A DNA stretch of 64,000 nt, from positions 31,916-95,915 of the forward strand of contig JAPHRO010000036.1 in assembly GCA_026195895.1 (NCBI GenBank), given 5' to 3'. The notes beneath the pieces were generated by a model, which worked only from the letters and a program-made list of their open reading frames with translations, made no database searches and was not told where the DNA came from. Positions 47,962-55,838 of this stretch are shown in pieces. The position numbers and the translations under genes were made by a program. The DNA is from Gammaproteobacteria bacterium. GTDB taxonomy: Bacteria > Pseudomonadota > Gammaproteobacteria > SZUA-229. How positions within the stretch are numbered: position 1 is the first letter of the stretch; the number at the start of each line of letters is the position of its first letter.

Positions 47962-48792
47962 ATGAGCGAAAAAGCAGAAGTAAGCGCTTTAGACTCTCAA
48001 ATGGAATCAGACGCCGATCTGCCTTATTACCTGCCCCACGGCAATGAAATCGAATTATTCGAACACGCTTATAACAACCAGTTACCCCTGCTCATCAAAG
48101 GCCCCACCGGCTGCGGTAAAACCCGTTTTATTACCCATATGGCCAAAAAACTGGGACGTCCTTTATACACCGTCTCCTGCCATGATGATTTAACCGCCTC
48201 GGATCTGATTGGCCGACACCTGATTGGCGATGGCACCACCTACTGGAATGATGGCCCACTGACCCGCGCAGTACGTGAAGGTGCTATCTGTTATCTCGAC
48301 GAAGTTGTTGAAGCTCGCAAAGACACCACCGTGGTACTGCATCCGCTGAGTGATGATCGCCGTATTCTGCCGATTGAACGCACCGGTGAAACCCTGGAAG
48401 CGCCGAAAGAATTTATGCTGGTGGTCTCCTACAATCCGGGATATCAGAATTTATTAAAAGGCATGAAACCCAGTACGCGCCAGCGTTTTGTCGCCACCCG
48501 TTTTGACTTCCCCAGAGCTGCACAGGAACAACGCATACTGCAGGGTGAAACCGGTATCGATGACCACGAAGCCAAACGCCTGGTGTCACTGGCCAATGCG
48601 CTACGCGCGCTCAAAGATCATGATCTTGAAGAAGCGGCATCAACTCGCCTGCTCGTTTATACCATCCGACTGATCCAGGCGGGTTACGATCCCGTTGAGG
48701 CATGCCGCAATGCTTTAATTGAACCATTGAGTGATGATATTGAAACCATCGACGCTTTAATGGAGGTCGTTTATGCCACTTTTGGACGCTAA
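47962..48792 (+). CDS. norQ: NorQ/CbbQ-type AAA+ ATPase
   Basis: MoxR-class AAA+ ATPase that works with NorD to insert or activate the non-haem iron of NorB. 276 residues from ATG 47962, which follows AGGAGA; upstream in-frame codons are rejected. Walker A GPTGCGKT is at 47-54, Walker B CYLDEVVEA near residue 115, sensor 1 in VVSYNPGYQ, and the family motif SCHDDLTASDLIG after Walker A. The closeness to norCB and norD selects NorQ over the Rubisco activase CbbQ. Confidence 0.93.
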   Translation: MSEKAEVSALDSQMESDADLPYYLPHGNEIELFEHAYNNQLPLLIKGPTGCGKTRFITHMAKKLGRPLYTVSCHDDLTASDLIGRHLIGDGTTYWNDGPLTRAVREGAICYLDEVVEARKDTTVVLHPLSDDRRILPIERTGETLEAPKEFMLVVSYNPGYQNLLKGMKPSTRQRFVATRFDFPRAAQEQRILQGETGIDDHEAKRLVSLANALRALKDHDLEEAASTRLLVYTIRLIQAGYDPVEACRNALIEPLSDDIETIDALMEVVYATFGR

Positions 48793-49195
48793 CACAGAAT
48801 ACGTGTTGCCAGGCATTACTTTAGCGGTCGCTGCCGAATCCTTATTCCTGGCTAACCTGTTAATTCTTCCACTAATCAGTTTCCTGATGCTGATTTATTT
48901 AAATATCAAAAACCGCGCAACTGAAGACAGTACTGGCCTGTGTCATTTACGCCAGACCATGCTGGCAAGTATCTGGGGTGGCATTCTGATTGTCCTGGTC
49001 ACTCTCGGTATCATACTCATGGGCGGTTTTGATAATGGCTGGACCTGGGTGGTGGTTATTACCTATTTCACCACTATTCACGCAACTTTCGTTTTACTCG
49101 GCGCTCTCGGTTTAGCCAAAGCCATGGCGAACAAACACTATCACTACCCCTTAATCAGCTTCGTATGTAGTGATATCAAAAATTATCAGAAATGA
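48773..49195 (+). CDS. Small polytopic membrane protein of the nor cluster
   Basis: 140 residues with three to four membrane helices (about 10-42, 60-84, 88-112). A GGAGG ribosome site inside the end of norQ supports ATG 48773, giving a 20-base overlap with norQ. Function unknown. It is too long and differently patterned for NorF, and it lacks the COX III look of NorE. Coupling to norQ and the polyferredoxin suggests a part in NorB assembly or electron supply. Confidence 0.7.
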   Translation: MPLLDANTEYVLPGITLAVAAESLFLANLLILPLISFLMLIYLNIKNRATEDSTGLCHLRQTMLASIWGGILIVLVTLGIILMGGFDNGWTWVVVITYFTTIHATFVLLGALGLAKAMANKHYHYPLISFVCSDIKNYQK

Positions 49196-50202
49196 TGTCC
49201 CTGCAACATAAACGGCGCATTGCCCAGACATTATTTTTTGTGTTGTTTGTATTCGCACCGGTGCTGGATATTATTCGACTGGATCTGAACCTGGGCCATT
49301 TTATTTTATTTGGCCAGAACTGGACACTGGGACTGGAAGAGTTCCAGCATGGCAATATGTCGGCCCTTGACGCCTCTATTAATATCATTTTGCGCGTTTT
49401 TTTACCCCTTGCCATTATCGCCATTTTATTAATTGGTTCTGCATATAAATACGGCCGACTCTACTGTGGCTGGCTCTGTCCGCATTTTTCCGTAGTAGAA
49501 ATGATTAATAAAATCATGCTCCGCGCCAGTGGTAAACAAAGCATCTGGGATCCCAGAAAACAACCTGAACGACAGCCTGACGGCAGCATGCTAGTGGCCG
49601 ATAAGAAATACTGGCTTGTACTTTATGTGGCAGTGTTATTTTTCGCCTTTTTATGGGCGGTCACTTTTCTCACTTACCTGTTGCCTCCAAAAGAAATTTA
49701 CAGCAATTTATTCAGCGGTGAACTGACGCGAAATCAGGCTATTTTCATCGGCGTCGCAACCTTCCTGCTGTGTATTGAATTTCTATTTGCCCGCCATCTA
49801 TTCTGCCGTTTTGCCTGTGCCATTGGCGTCTTCCAGAGCCTTGCCTGGATGGGTAATAAAAAAGCCATGGTCATCGGCTTTAATGAACAACATGCCAGCG
49901 AATGTAGTGACTGCAATAATGCCTGTGACAATGTTTGCCCGATGCGTTTGAAACCAAGAACCGTTAAACGAAAAATGTTTACCTGTACCACCTGCGCACA
50001 ATGCATTGACGCCTGCGAAACATCCCAGCAAACGCGCCACAAGGAAGGCATACTGCAATGGGTGAGTAATGACTGCGCCTTGCATGTTTCGGATCGAGGC
50101 TTTGGCAAATATCCAGCAGTACCTGAAAACTGTTTCAAGCACAGAAGTCAGGGCACGGACAAAAAGACTATCACCCTGGCGCAACAACGGACAAACGCAT
50201 GA
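49192..50202 (+). CDS. Membrane polyferredoxin (CcoG/NapH/NosR-C-like) in nor cluster
   Basis: 336 residues, about five membrane helices. The conserved loops YCGWLCPH (about residue 91) and FCRFACAIGVFQS (about 205) are typical of CcoG/FixG, NapH, RdxA and the C-part of NosR. The C-terminal half holds two 4Fe-4S Cys sets: C-SD-C-NNA-C-DNVCPM and C-TT-C-AQ-C-IDAC. It overlaps the previous gene by four bases and norD by four (ATGA), so it is built into the norQ-norD operon. It may carry electrons for metal-centre assembly or mediate redox sensing. It lacks the C-terminal Ig-like domain of CcoG. Confidence 0.82.
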   Translation: MMSLQHKRRIAQTLFFVLFVFAPVLDIIRLDLNLGHFILFGQNWTLGLEEFQHGNMSALDASINIILRVFLPLAIIAILLIGSAYKYGRLYCGWLCPHFSVVEMINKIMLRASGKQSIWDPRKQPERQPDGSMLVADKKYWLVLYVAVLFFAFLWAVTFLTYLLPPKEIYSNLFSGELTRNQAIFIGVATFLLCIEFLFARHLFCRFACAIGVFQSLAWMGNKKAMVIGFNEQHASECSDCNNACDNVCPMRLKPRTVKRKMFTCTTCAQCIDACETSQQTRHKEGILQWVSNDCALHVSDRGFGKYPAVPENCFKHRSQGTDKKTITLAQQRTNA

Positions 50203-52058
50203 TATTCGATATTTTTGAAATTGAAGAACATGTGGGCAATTTCTGGGACCGTATTATTACCCGTGCCGCCAGCAAAACTTATCCCGATGCTGCCGTTGAA
50301 CTGGATGATATAAAAAAAACTCTGGGCATTATTTTTCGCGCTATGGGTGGCGATGCTGGCTTAACCGTACAGGCAACCACCGCATCAGAGCATCTGGCTC
50401 GACGAAATGTATTACAGCGCATCGCCGGCAGTGGTAGCAAAGTTGAACTTGGCTGGAGAGATGAACATGCTCTGCGATTACCGGTAAAAATCGATGTTTT
50501 TCCAGATCAAAATCTAAACAGAAAACTCTACATCTGGCTGGCTGCACTGGCCGCTTCCGATGATGGCAGCAAGGGTCCGTGGTTTCAACGCAATCAGCAA
50601 CTCACTATTCAAACCCTGCATAACTTTCCTGGTCTGAAAAAAGATCACCAGAAGCTGGTCGAAGCACAGTTGAGTATTCGTCCTGATGTGAAAAAACTGG
50701 CGCCTGACGAAGCCGCACAGGAAGCAGCCATTCAACAGGGATTATCCAGTCCTGGCCAGCAATCCGAATTCCCTATAGCCAGCCGCCCGCCACAACCTGT
50801 ATTGCTGTGGATGCACCCGGCACCACCGGTTACTGAAACATCCGGCACCACGCTTGCTGATATGGATATGGACGACGATGAATCAGCGAGCAAAGACAGC
50901 AAAGAAGACAATAAAAAACGCAAAGGTCAGCGGGAAGAACAATCGGATGATAAAGATGCCGGCATGATAGCCGCACGTTATGAAAATATTTTTTCCTGGG
51001 GTGACTTCATCAACCTCAACCGAAGCGGTGAAGACGAAGATGATATCGCCGCCGCATCGTCAGCGGCTGACGACATGGAAGAGATTCATGTCACGCAGGA
51101 CAACAAGCCCGTTGCCAGCAAGTTAAAATTTGATCTTGATTTGCCTTCAGAAGCCCATGACGACCTGCCAGTTGGCAAAGGCATTTTGCTGCCTGAGTGG
51201 GATTATAAAAAACAGTGCATGAAAAAAGACTATTGCAGTTTGCAGGAAATGATTGCTAAAGATGCAGAAGCCTGTGAACTCCCCGCCAAACTAAAAAAAA
51301 CAGCCCGCAAATTACGCTCACAATTTGAAGCTCTAATGCCGACCCGTGTCTGGTTTAAAGCGCAACCCGATGGCAGCGATATCGATCTGGATGCTTATTT
51401 GCAATTCACCACCCAGCGCAAACTGGGATACGGCGAAATGACCGGTAATTTATACAAAGATTTAAAAACAGCGCATCGCGACATGGCCTGTTTATTACTG
51501 GCTGATTTTTCTTTATCGACCGACGCCTGGATCAATAACAATGAACGGATCATCGATGTCATTCGCGATAGTCTGTTTTTATTTGCTGAAAGCCTGACGG
51601 CTACCGGCGATCGCTTTGCCATGCACGGTTTTTCTTCTCGCAATAGAAATCATATTCGCTTTAATTTGTTGAAACATTTCGAAGACAAATATGATGCTGG
51701 CATTCGCGGCCGCATACAGGCAATAAAACCAGGCTACTATACACGCATGGGTGCTGCGATACGCCATGCCAGTAACATCCTGGAAAAGCAGGACAGTGCT
51801 CAAAAATTATTACTCATCCTGACTGATGGCAAACCCAATGATCTGGATGTATATGAAGGCCGTTACGGTGTTGAAGATACCCGCATGGCATTGATTGAAG
51901 CGAAGCACAAAGGACTCCAGCCTTTCTGTGTCACTATCGATCAACATGCTGGTGACTACCTGCCACATTTATTTGGCAGCGGCAATTATGTGGTTATTCG
52001 CAAGGCGGAAGATTTACCCAAAGAATTACCCCTGTTATATGCACGGCTTACCCAATAA
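50199..52058 (+). CDS. norD: NorD, von Willebrand factor A protein
   Basis: 619 residues. The vWA domain at the C-terminus (about 415-615) has the MIDAS motif DFSLST and the later ILTDGKPND. The N-terminal part (about 1-150) is the NorD-specific helical region. A highly acidic, low-complexity stretch lies in the middle (about 220-250). With NorQ it forms the AAA+/vWA pair needed to activate NorCB. It is the last gene of the norQ-TM-polyferredoxin-norD run. Confidence 0.93.
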   Translation: MIFDIFEIEEHVGNFWDRIITRAASKTYPDAAVELDDIKKTLGIIFRAMGGDAGLTVQATTASEHLARRNVLQRIAGSGSKVELGWRDEHALRLPVKIDVFPDQNLNRKLYIWLAALAASDDGSKGPWFQRNQQLTIQTLHNFPGLKKDHQKLVEAQLSIRPDVKKLAPDEAAQEAAIQQGLSSPGQQSEFPIASRPPQPVLLWMHPAPPVTETSGTTLADMDMDDDESASKDSKEDNKKRKGQREEQSDDKDAGMIAARYENIFSWGDFINLNRSGEDEDDIAAASSAADDMEEIHVTQDNKPVASKLKFDLDLPSEAHDDLPVGKGILLPEWDYKKQCMKKDYCSLQEMIAKDAEACELPAKLKKTARKLRSQFEALMPTRVWFKAQPDGSDIDLDAYLQFTTQRKLGYGEMTGNLYKDLKTAHRDMACLLLADFSLSTDAWINNNERIIDVIRDSLFLFAESLTATGDRFAMHGFSSRNRNHIRFNLLKHFEDKYDAGIRGRIQAIKPGYYTRMGAAIRHASNILEKQDSAQKLLLILTDGKPNDLDVYEGRYGVEDTRMALIEAKHKGLQPFCVTIDQHAGDYLPHLFGSGNYVVIRKAEDLPKELPLLYARLTQ

Positions 52059-52172
52059 AATCAACCAACGCTGTTTATTTTCTGGTGCACGGCATCAGTT
52101 ATTTTTTATAAAAACCTTTTTTCATCTATGGAATTTTATATATGCTCGTCATGCCAAACCCGTCTGGCTCAT

Positions 52173-52213
52173 TTGCCTTAAATCAAAGCCAGGTTGGCCG
52201 ATCTGGCTATAAT
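52173..52213 (+). promoter_or_regulatory. FNR/Dnr-type promoter of nnrS
   Basis: TTGCC-TTAA-ATCAA (52173-52186) matches 8 of 10 positions. A perfect TATAAT at 52208-52213 puts the start about 40.5 bases from the box centre, within class II geometry. Confidence 0.7.
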
Positions 52214-52270
52214 TTTTATGCTCCACACATCAGCACACTGAATAACCAGATTTAAAGGCAATAAACCCCC

Positions 52271-53524
52271 ATGCAAATCCAGGAAAAACCAAAACCCTTA
52301 AAGCAAACTTTCTGGGAAACGTTCACCGCAGCACCGCATCGAATGATGTTTTTTGCCGGTGCCATACAATTGCTACTACCCATATTATTCTGGTCTGTGG
52401 AACTACTTGGCCGTTATACCAGTTTATGGACGCCACTGGATACCTTAATTCCAACAACATGGGCCCATGGCTTCATCATGCTCTACGGCGTGTTTATCTT
52501 TTTTATATTCGGTTTTTTAATGACCGTTTATCCACGCTGGATGAATGGCGCACTGGTACCAAAAGATTCTTATGTCAGCACCTTTGTCTGGCTCAGCCTG
52601 GGTATGATGCTATTCCAGATCGGCTTATTTTTTAGCCTCACACTGGCAATTGCCGGCATAGCCATCTTTATGCTGGGCTGGGCACTGGGTCAAATCGCAT
52701 TATTTAAAGTTTATAAAACAGCACCGGCACAAAATAAAAACTATGAAACCGTTCTGAATTTTGCCCTGGCGGGCGGCTGGATTGGCAGCGGCAGCTTCCT
52801 GCTCTGGCTCATGACCGATGACTGGAGTTACCAGATATTTTCATTACAGGCCGGTCTGTGGATTTTCCTGCTGCCCATCCTGTTTACCGTGGGGCATCGG
52901 ATGATCCCCTTTTTCAGTAGTAGCATCATCAGCAACTATGCTATCTATCAGCCCATGTGGACCATCCAGGTCATGCTGTTCAGTTGCATAGCTCACCTGA
53001 TGCTGGACATTCTGCAACTCCCGCAATGGTTATTCATTGCCGATATCCCGCTTGCCGTGGCCGCCATTACCCATTCGATTAAATGGCAATTTAGAAACAG
53101 TTTTGCTGATCGTCTGCTCGCGGTGCTGCATATGGCTTTTTTATGGCTGGGCATAGGCATGACTTTGTTTAGTATCCAGAGTTTATATTTGCTCATCAGT
53201 GGCGAACTGATACTGGCCAAAGCCCCCTTGCATGCCATTACTATTGGCTTTGTTACATCCCTGTTAATCGCCATGGCATCCCGGGTATCGCTGGGCCATT
53301 CCGGCAGAATGCTGATTCTTGATCAAATCGCCTGGAGCCTCTTCCTGGGCATACAGCTAACAGCGGTGTTTCGAATTATTGCAGACGTCGGCACGCTCAA
53401 TTCGGTGTTTGGATTGAGCTTTAACGTGATTGCTTCCCTGACATGGATATTATGCATTGGCACCTGGCTGATTCGCTTCGCGCCTTTTTATCTCACCACC
53501 CGGGCTGATGGTCGCCCCGGCTGA
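52271..53524 (+). CDS. nnrS: NnrS family haem/copper membrane protein
   Basis: 417 residues, about 12 membrane helices. Conserved NnrS blocks are WAHGFIMLYGVFIFFIFGFLM, FTVGHRMIPFF and PLHAITIGFVTSLLIAMASRVSLGHSG, which carry His residues that can bind haem and copper. NnrS relieves NO stress in denitrifiers and Vibrio by protecting iron pools. It has its own FNR-like promoter, as expected for an NO-responsive gene. Confidence 0.92.
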   Translation: MQIQEKPKPLKQTFWETFTAAPHRMMFFAGAIQLLLPILFWSVELLGRYTSLWTPLDTLIPTTWAHGFIMLYGVFIFFIFGFLMTVYPRWMNGALVPKDSYVSTFVWLSLGMMLFQIGLFFSLTLAIAGIAIFMLGWALGQIALFKVYKTAPAQNKNYETVLNFALAGGWIGSGSFLLWLMTDDWSYQIFSLQAGLWIFLLPILFTVGHRMIPFFSSSIISNYAIYQPMWTIQVMLFSCIAHLMLDILQLPQWLFIADIPLAVAAITHSIKWQFRNSFADRLLAVLHMAFLWLGIGMTLFSIQSLYLLISGELILAKAPLHAITIGFVTSLLIAMASRVSLGHSGRMLILDQIAWSLFLGIQLTAVFRIIADVGTLNSVFGLSFNVIASLTWILCIGTWLIRFAPFYLTTRADGRPG

Positions 53525-53557
53525 TAGCATAAAGAATAAGACAAACACTCAGGGCAA

Positions 53558-53599
53558 TTGACCTGAGTTAAAGTCTTGCCGCCTGTCATTAATTAGCAT
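53558..53599 (+). promoter_or_regulatory. FNR/Dnr-type promoter of hemerythrin operon
   Basis: TTGAC-CTGA-GTTAA (53558-53571) is a weaker box (7 of 10), but a TAGCAT -10-like hexamer (53594-53599), also found at nirS, sits at the class II distance. Confidence 0.5.
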
Positions 53600-53620
53600 G
53601 CCACTTTAACTGGAGGTTAT

Positions 53621-54073
53621 ATGATGTCGATTCAAAGCGTGATGAGTCACGATCATAAAAGATGTGACGATTTGTTTTCGAATGCCGAACAACTTGTATC
53701 AAAAAAACTATGGGACGAAGCGCAATTATCCCTGAAAGACTTTTGCCACAGTCTATTGTCTCATTTCGAACATGAAGAAAATACCCTGTTTCCTGCATTT
53801 GAAAATGCAACTGGCATGCAGGGCGGCCCAACCATGATGATGCGTCATGAACACGGGCAAATGCGCGAACTACTCAATGAAATGGAAATCGCAGCCGAAC
53901 AACACAACCAGGCCCGTTATCTTGGCCTGTCTGAAACCCTGCTGATTCTAATGCAGCAGCACAATATGAAAGAAGAACAGATTCTTTATCCGATGATCGA
54001 CAAAGAATGTGGTGAACAGGCAGATGAGCTTACCGCCAGTATTCGCAACACTATAAACTCTGATGTGGCTTAA
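53621..54073 (+). CDS. Hemerythrin HHE domain protein
   Basis: A 150-residue soluble hemerythrin-type protein with ligands spread as His10/His12, His48, Glu52, His76/His78, His114 and Glu118. This is the HHE cation-binding form, not the classical bacteriohemerythrin set. GGAGG precedes ATG 53621. It probably handles NO or iron. The DUF2249 protein begins seven bases after its stop, a pairing often seen in denitrifiers. Confidence 0.88.
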   Translation: MMSIQSVMSHDHKRCDDLFSNAEQLVSKKLWDEAQLSLKDFCHSLLSHFEHEENTLFPAFENATGMQGGPTMMMRHEHGQMRELLNEMEIAAEQHNQARYLGLSETLLILMQQHNMKEEQILYPMIDKECGEQADELTASIRNTINSDVA

Positions 54074-54079
54074 AAAATA

Positions 54080-54334
54080 ATGAGCAAAGAAATAGTACTG
54101 GATGTACATGAGCTACAACCACCAGCCCCGATGGAAATGGCATTAGACGCTCTGGATAAAATGACTGAAGGTGAATACTTAAAAATGATTCACCGCATGC
54201 AGCCTTTCCCACTGTATAACATCCTGTTTGAGAATGGCTTCAAATACGAAGCCAGAGAGGGCGATGCCGGTTTTGATATTTATATCTGGCACGCCAAAGA
54301 TAAAGCAACCGAAGCTTTTATAAAACAGCTCTAA
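54080..54334 (+). CDS. DUF2249 protein
   Basis: 84 residues with the DUF2249 pattern: LDVHELQPPAPMEMALDAL, MIHRMQPFPLYNIL and FDIYIWHAK. It resembles TusA/sulfurtransferase-like folds but has no catalytic Cys (there is none in the protein). It is often encoded beside hemerythrins and NO genes. The biochemical role is unknown. Confidence 0.85.
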   Translation: MSKEIVLDVHELQPPAPMEMALDALDKMTEGEYLKMIHRMQPFPLYNILFENGFKYEAREGDAGFDIYIWHAKDKATEAFIKQL

Positions 54335-54356
54335 TCCACATTTATTGCAAAAGGCC

Positions 54357-55652
54357 ATGAACTATAACCAGCTATCACTGGAGCAGGCCCCCACCATAGG
54401 CACTCCACTGCGCTTTTTTCTGACCGCGCCGGTGTTTGCTATAGCCGCTGCATTATTACTGTTATTCGCTGGGCCTGATATTTTTCAAAGTCGCTGGCAA
54501 CCGGAAACGCTGGCGCTTACCCATCTATTAACCCTCGGCTTTATCACCATGGTTATGATGGGCGCGCTGTTTCAATTGCTACCGGTATTGGCCGGCGCCA
54601 GCATCCCTAAAGCCGCCACTATCAGTACCATTATTCATGCGCTGTATTCCCTTGGCGTGGCACTGTTTACCTTTGGCCTGGCTACAACTAAAACATCCTT
54701 TATAAAACTGGCATTGGTCGTATTAATACCAGCACTGCTGATTTTTCTAATTGCCGTTAGCATGAGTCTGTTTCGCGCCCAATCCAGTCACGCATCCGTA
54801 ACCGGCATGCGCATCGCCATAGCATCCTTATGGATTACCCTGGCGCTGGGTGGCATTCTGGCCACCGGACAGGCCTGGGATTCCGTGCCTTTATTACGGC
54901 ATATCACCAGTATCCATATCGCCTGGGCCAGCATCGGCTGGGTCACCATCATGATCACTGCGATTGCCTATCAGGTTGTCCCCATGTTTCAGGTAACCAA
55001 TGATTATCCCGATATATCGAAACGTTATTTTTCGCGGCTAATATTTATATGTCTACTGGGCTGGTCAGCGACACATTTTTTCGAGAGCGAACTGGCCAAT
55101 AACTACGACTGGTTAAATCAACTGGTTATTTTTACCCTCTGCTGCCTGCTGATCGCCTTTGTCAGCATTACCTTTCATCTACAGATACAACGCAAAAAAC
55201 GTCTGGCTGATGCCAGTATGTATTTCTGGATGACGGGCCTGGGCTGTCTTTCATTGAGTATGCTGCTGTATTTTTATTCTGAAATTACCCGGCATGACTT
55301 AAGCATTCTGATTGCAATAGTTTTTCTTACCGGTTTTGCCTTCTCGGTCATCAACGGCATGTTATATAAAATCGTGCCTTTTCTGGTCTGGTTGCATCTG
55401 CATCGAAAACTGGCCTTTACCAATAAAGGCATTTCAGGTATCCCGACCATGAACGAAGTCATCAGTCGCGAAAAAATGCTACACCAGTATTATTTACATG
55501 TGGTGGCACTGATACTGACAGTGCTGGCCTATTTCATGCCGGCAGTATTTTTTTATCCCGCCGCCCTGGCCTGGCTAACTAACTGGAGTCTGCTGTTCGT
55601 CCACCTGGTGCAAGCCATCCAACTGTATAAAACTTGTCTTGCATCAACATAA
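54357..55652 (+). CDS. Polytopic membrane protein with conserved His pairs (unknown, NO-cluster)
   Basis: 431 residues from ATG 54357 (TTG 54345 would add four). About 12 membrane helices. His-bearing blocks are LALTHLLTLGFITMVMMGAL, ITSIHIAWASIGWVT and LVWLHLHRKL, followed by LHQYYLHVV. The pattern recalls haem-copper oxidase subunit I and NnrS-type proteins but matches neither motif set well: it lacks the NorB HLWVE and the canonical HH pair. It belongs to the hemerythrin-DUF2249 unit. It may bind haem and act on NO, but I cannot name the family. Confidence 0.6.
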   Translation: MNYNQLSLEQAPTIGTPLRFFLTAPVFAIAAALLLLFAGPDIFQSRWQPETLALTHLLTLGFITMVMMGALFQLLPVLAGASIPKAATISTIIHALYSLGVALFTFGLATTKTSFIKLALVVLIPALLIFLIAVSMSLFRAQSSHASVTGMRIAIASLWITLALGGILATGQAWDSVPLLRHITSIHIAWASIGWVTIMITAIAYQVVPMFQVTNDYPDISKRYFSRLIFICLLGWSATHFFESELANNYDWLNQLVIFTLCCLLIAFVSITFHLQIQRKKRLADASMYFWMTGLGCLSLSMLLYFYSEITRHDLSILIAIVFLTGFAFSVINGMLYKIVPFLVWLHLHRKLAFTNKGISGIPTMNEVISREKMLHQYYLHVVALILTVLAYFMPAVFFYPAALAWLTNWSLLFVHLVQAIQLYKTCLAST

Positions 55653-55681
55653 TTACCATTAGCAATAAGCAATAGATACAC

Positions 55682-55695
55682 TTGACGAATGTCAA
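55682..55695 (+). promoter_or_regulatory. Upstream FNR/Dnr-like box of nirS
   Basis: TTGAC-GAAT-GTCAA is a perfect 5-bp palindrome around four bases and matches 8 of 10 consensus positions. A weak -10 TCTACT (55718-55723) lies at class II distance. Confidence 0.65.
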
Positions 55696-55752
55696 GGTGA
55701 GACCATGCAAGCTGATTTCTACTATCCATGTCGAAAAACACTAGGTAAAGGC

Positions 55753-55766
55753 TTGAAATACATCAG
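55753..55766 (+). promoter_or_regulatory. Downstream FNR/Dnr-like box of nirS
   Basis: TTGAA-ATAC-ATCAG matches 8 of 10 positions. TAGCAT at 55790-55795 is a -10-like hexamer about 42.5 bases from the box centre to the implied start. This is the second box before nirS, 71 bases centre to centre from the first. Confidence 0.6.
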
Positions 55767-55838
55767 GCTATGCCACTGTTAGCCCCCACTAGCATGTGTA
55801 ATGAAATTACTAAATCCATCCAGCAGGAGTGAGGCAAA

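Noticed and set aside
52151..52261. 36-codon frame between norD and nnrS
   Set aside because: It spans the FNR box and TATAAT of the nnrS promoter, has no ribosome site and has random composition.
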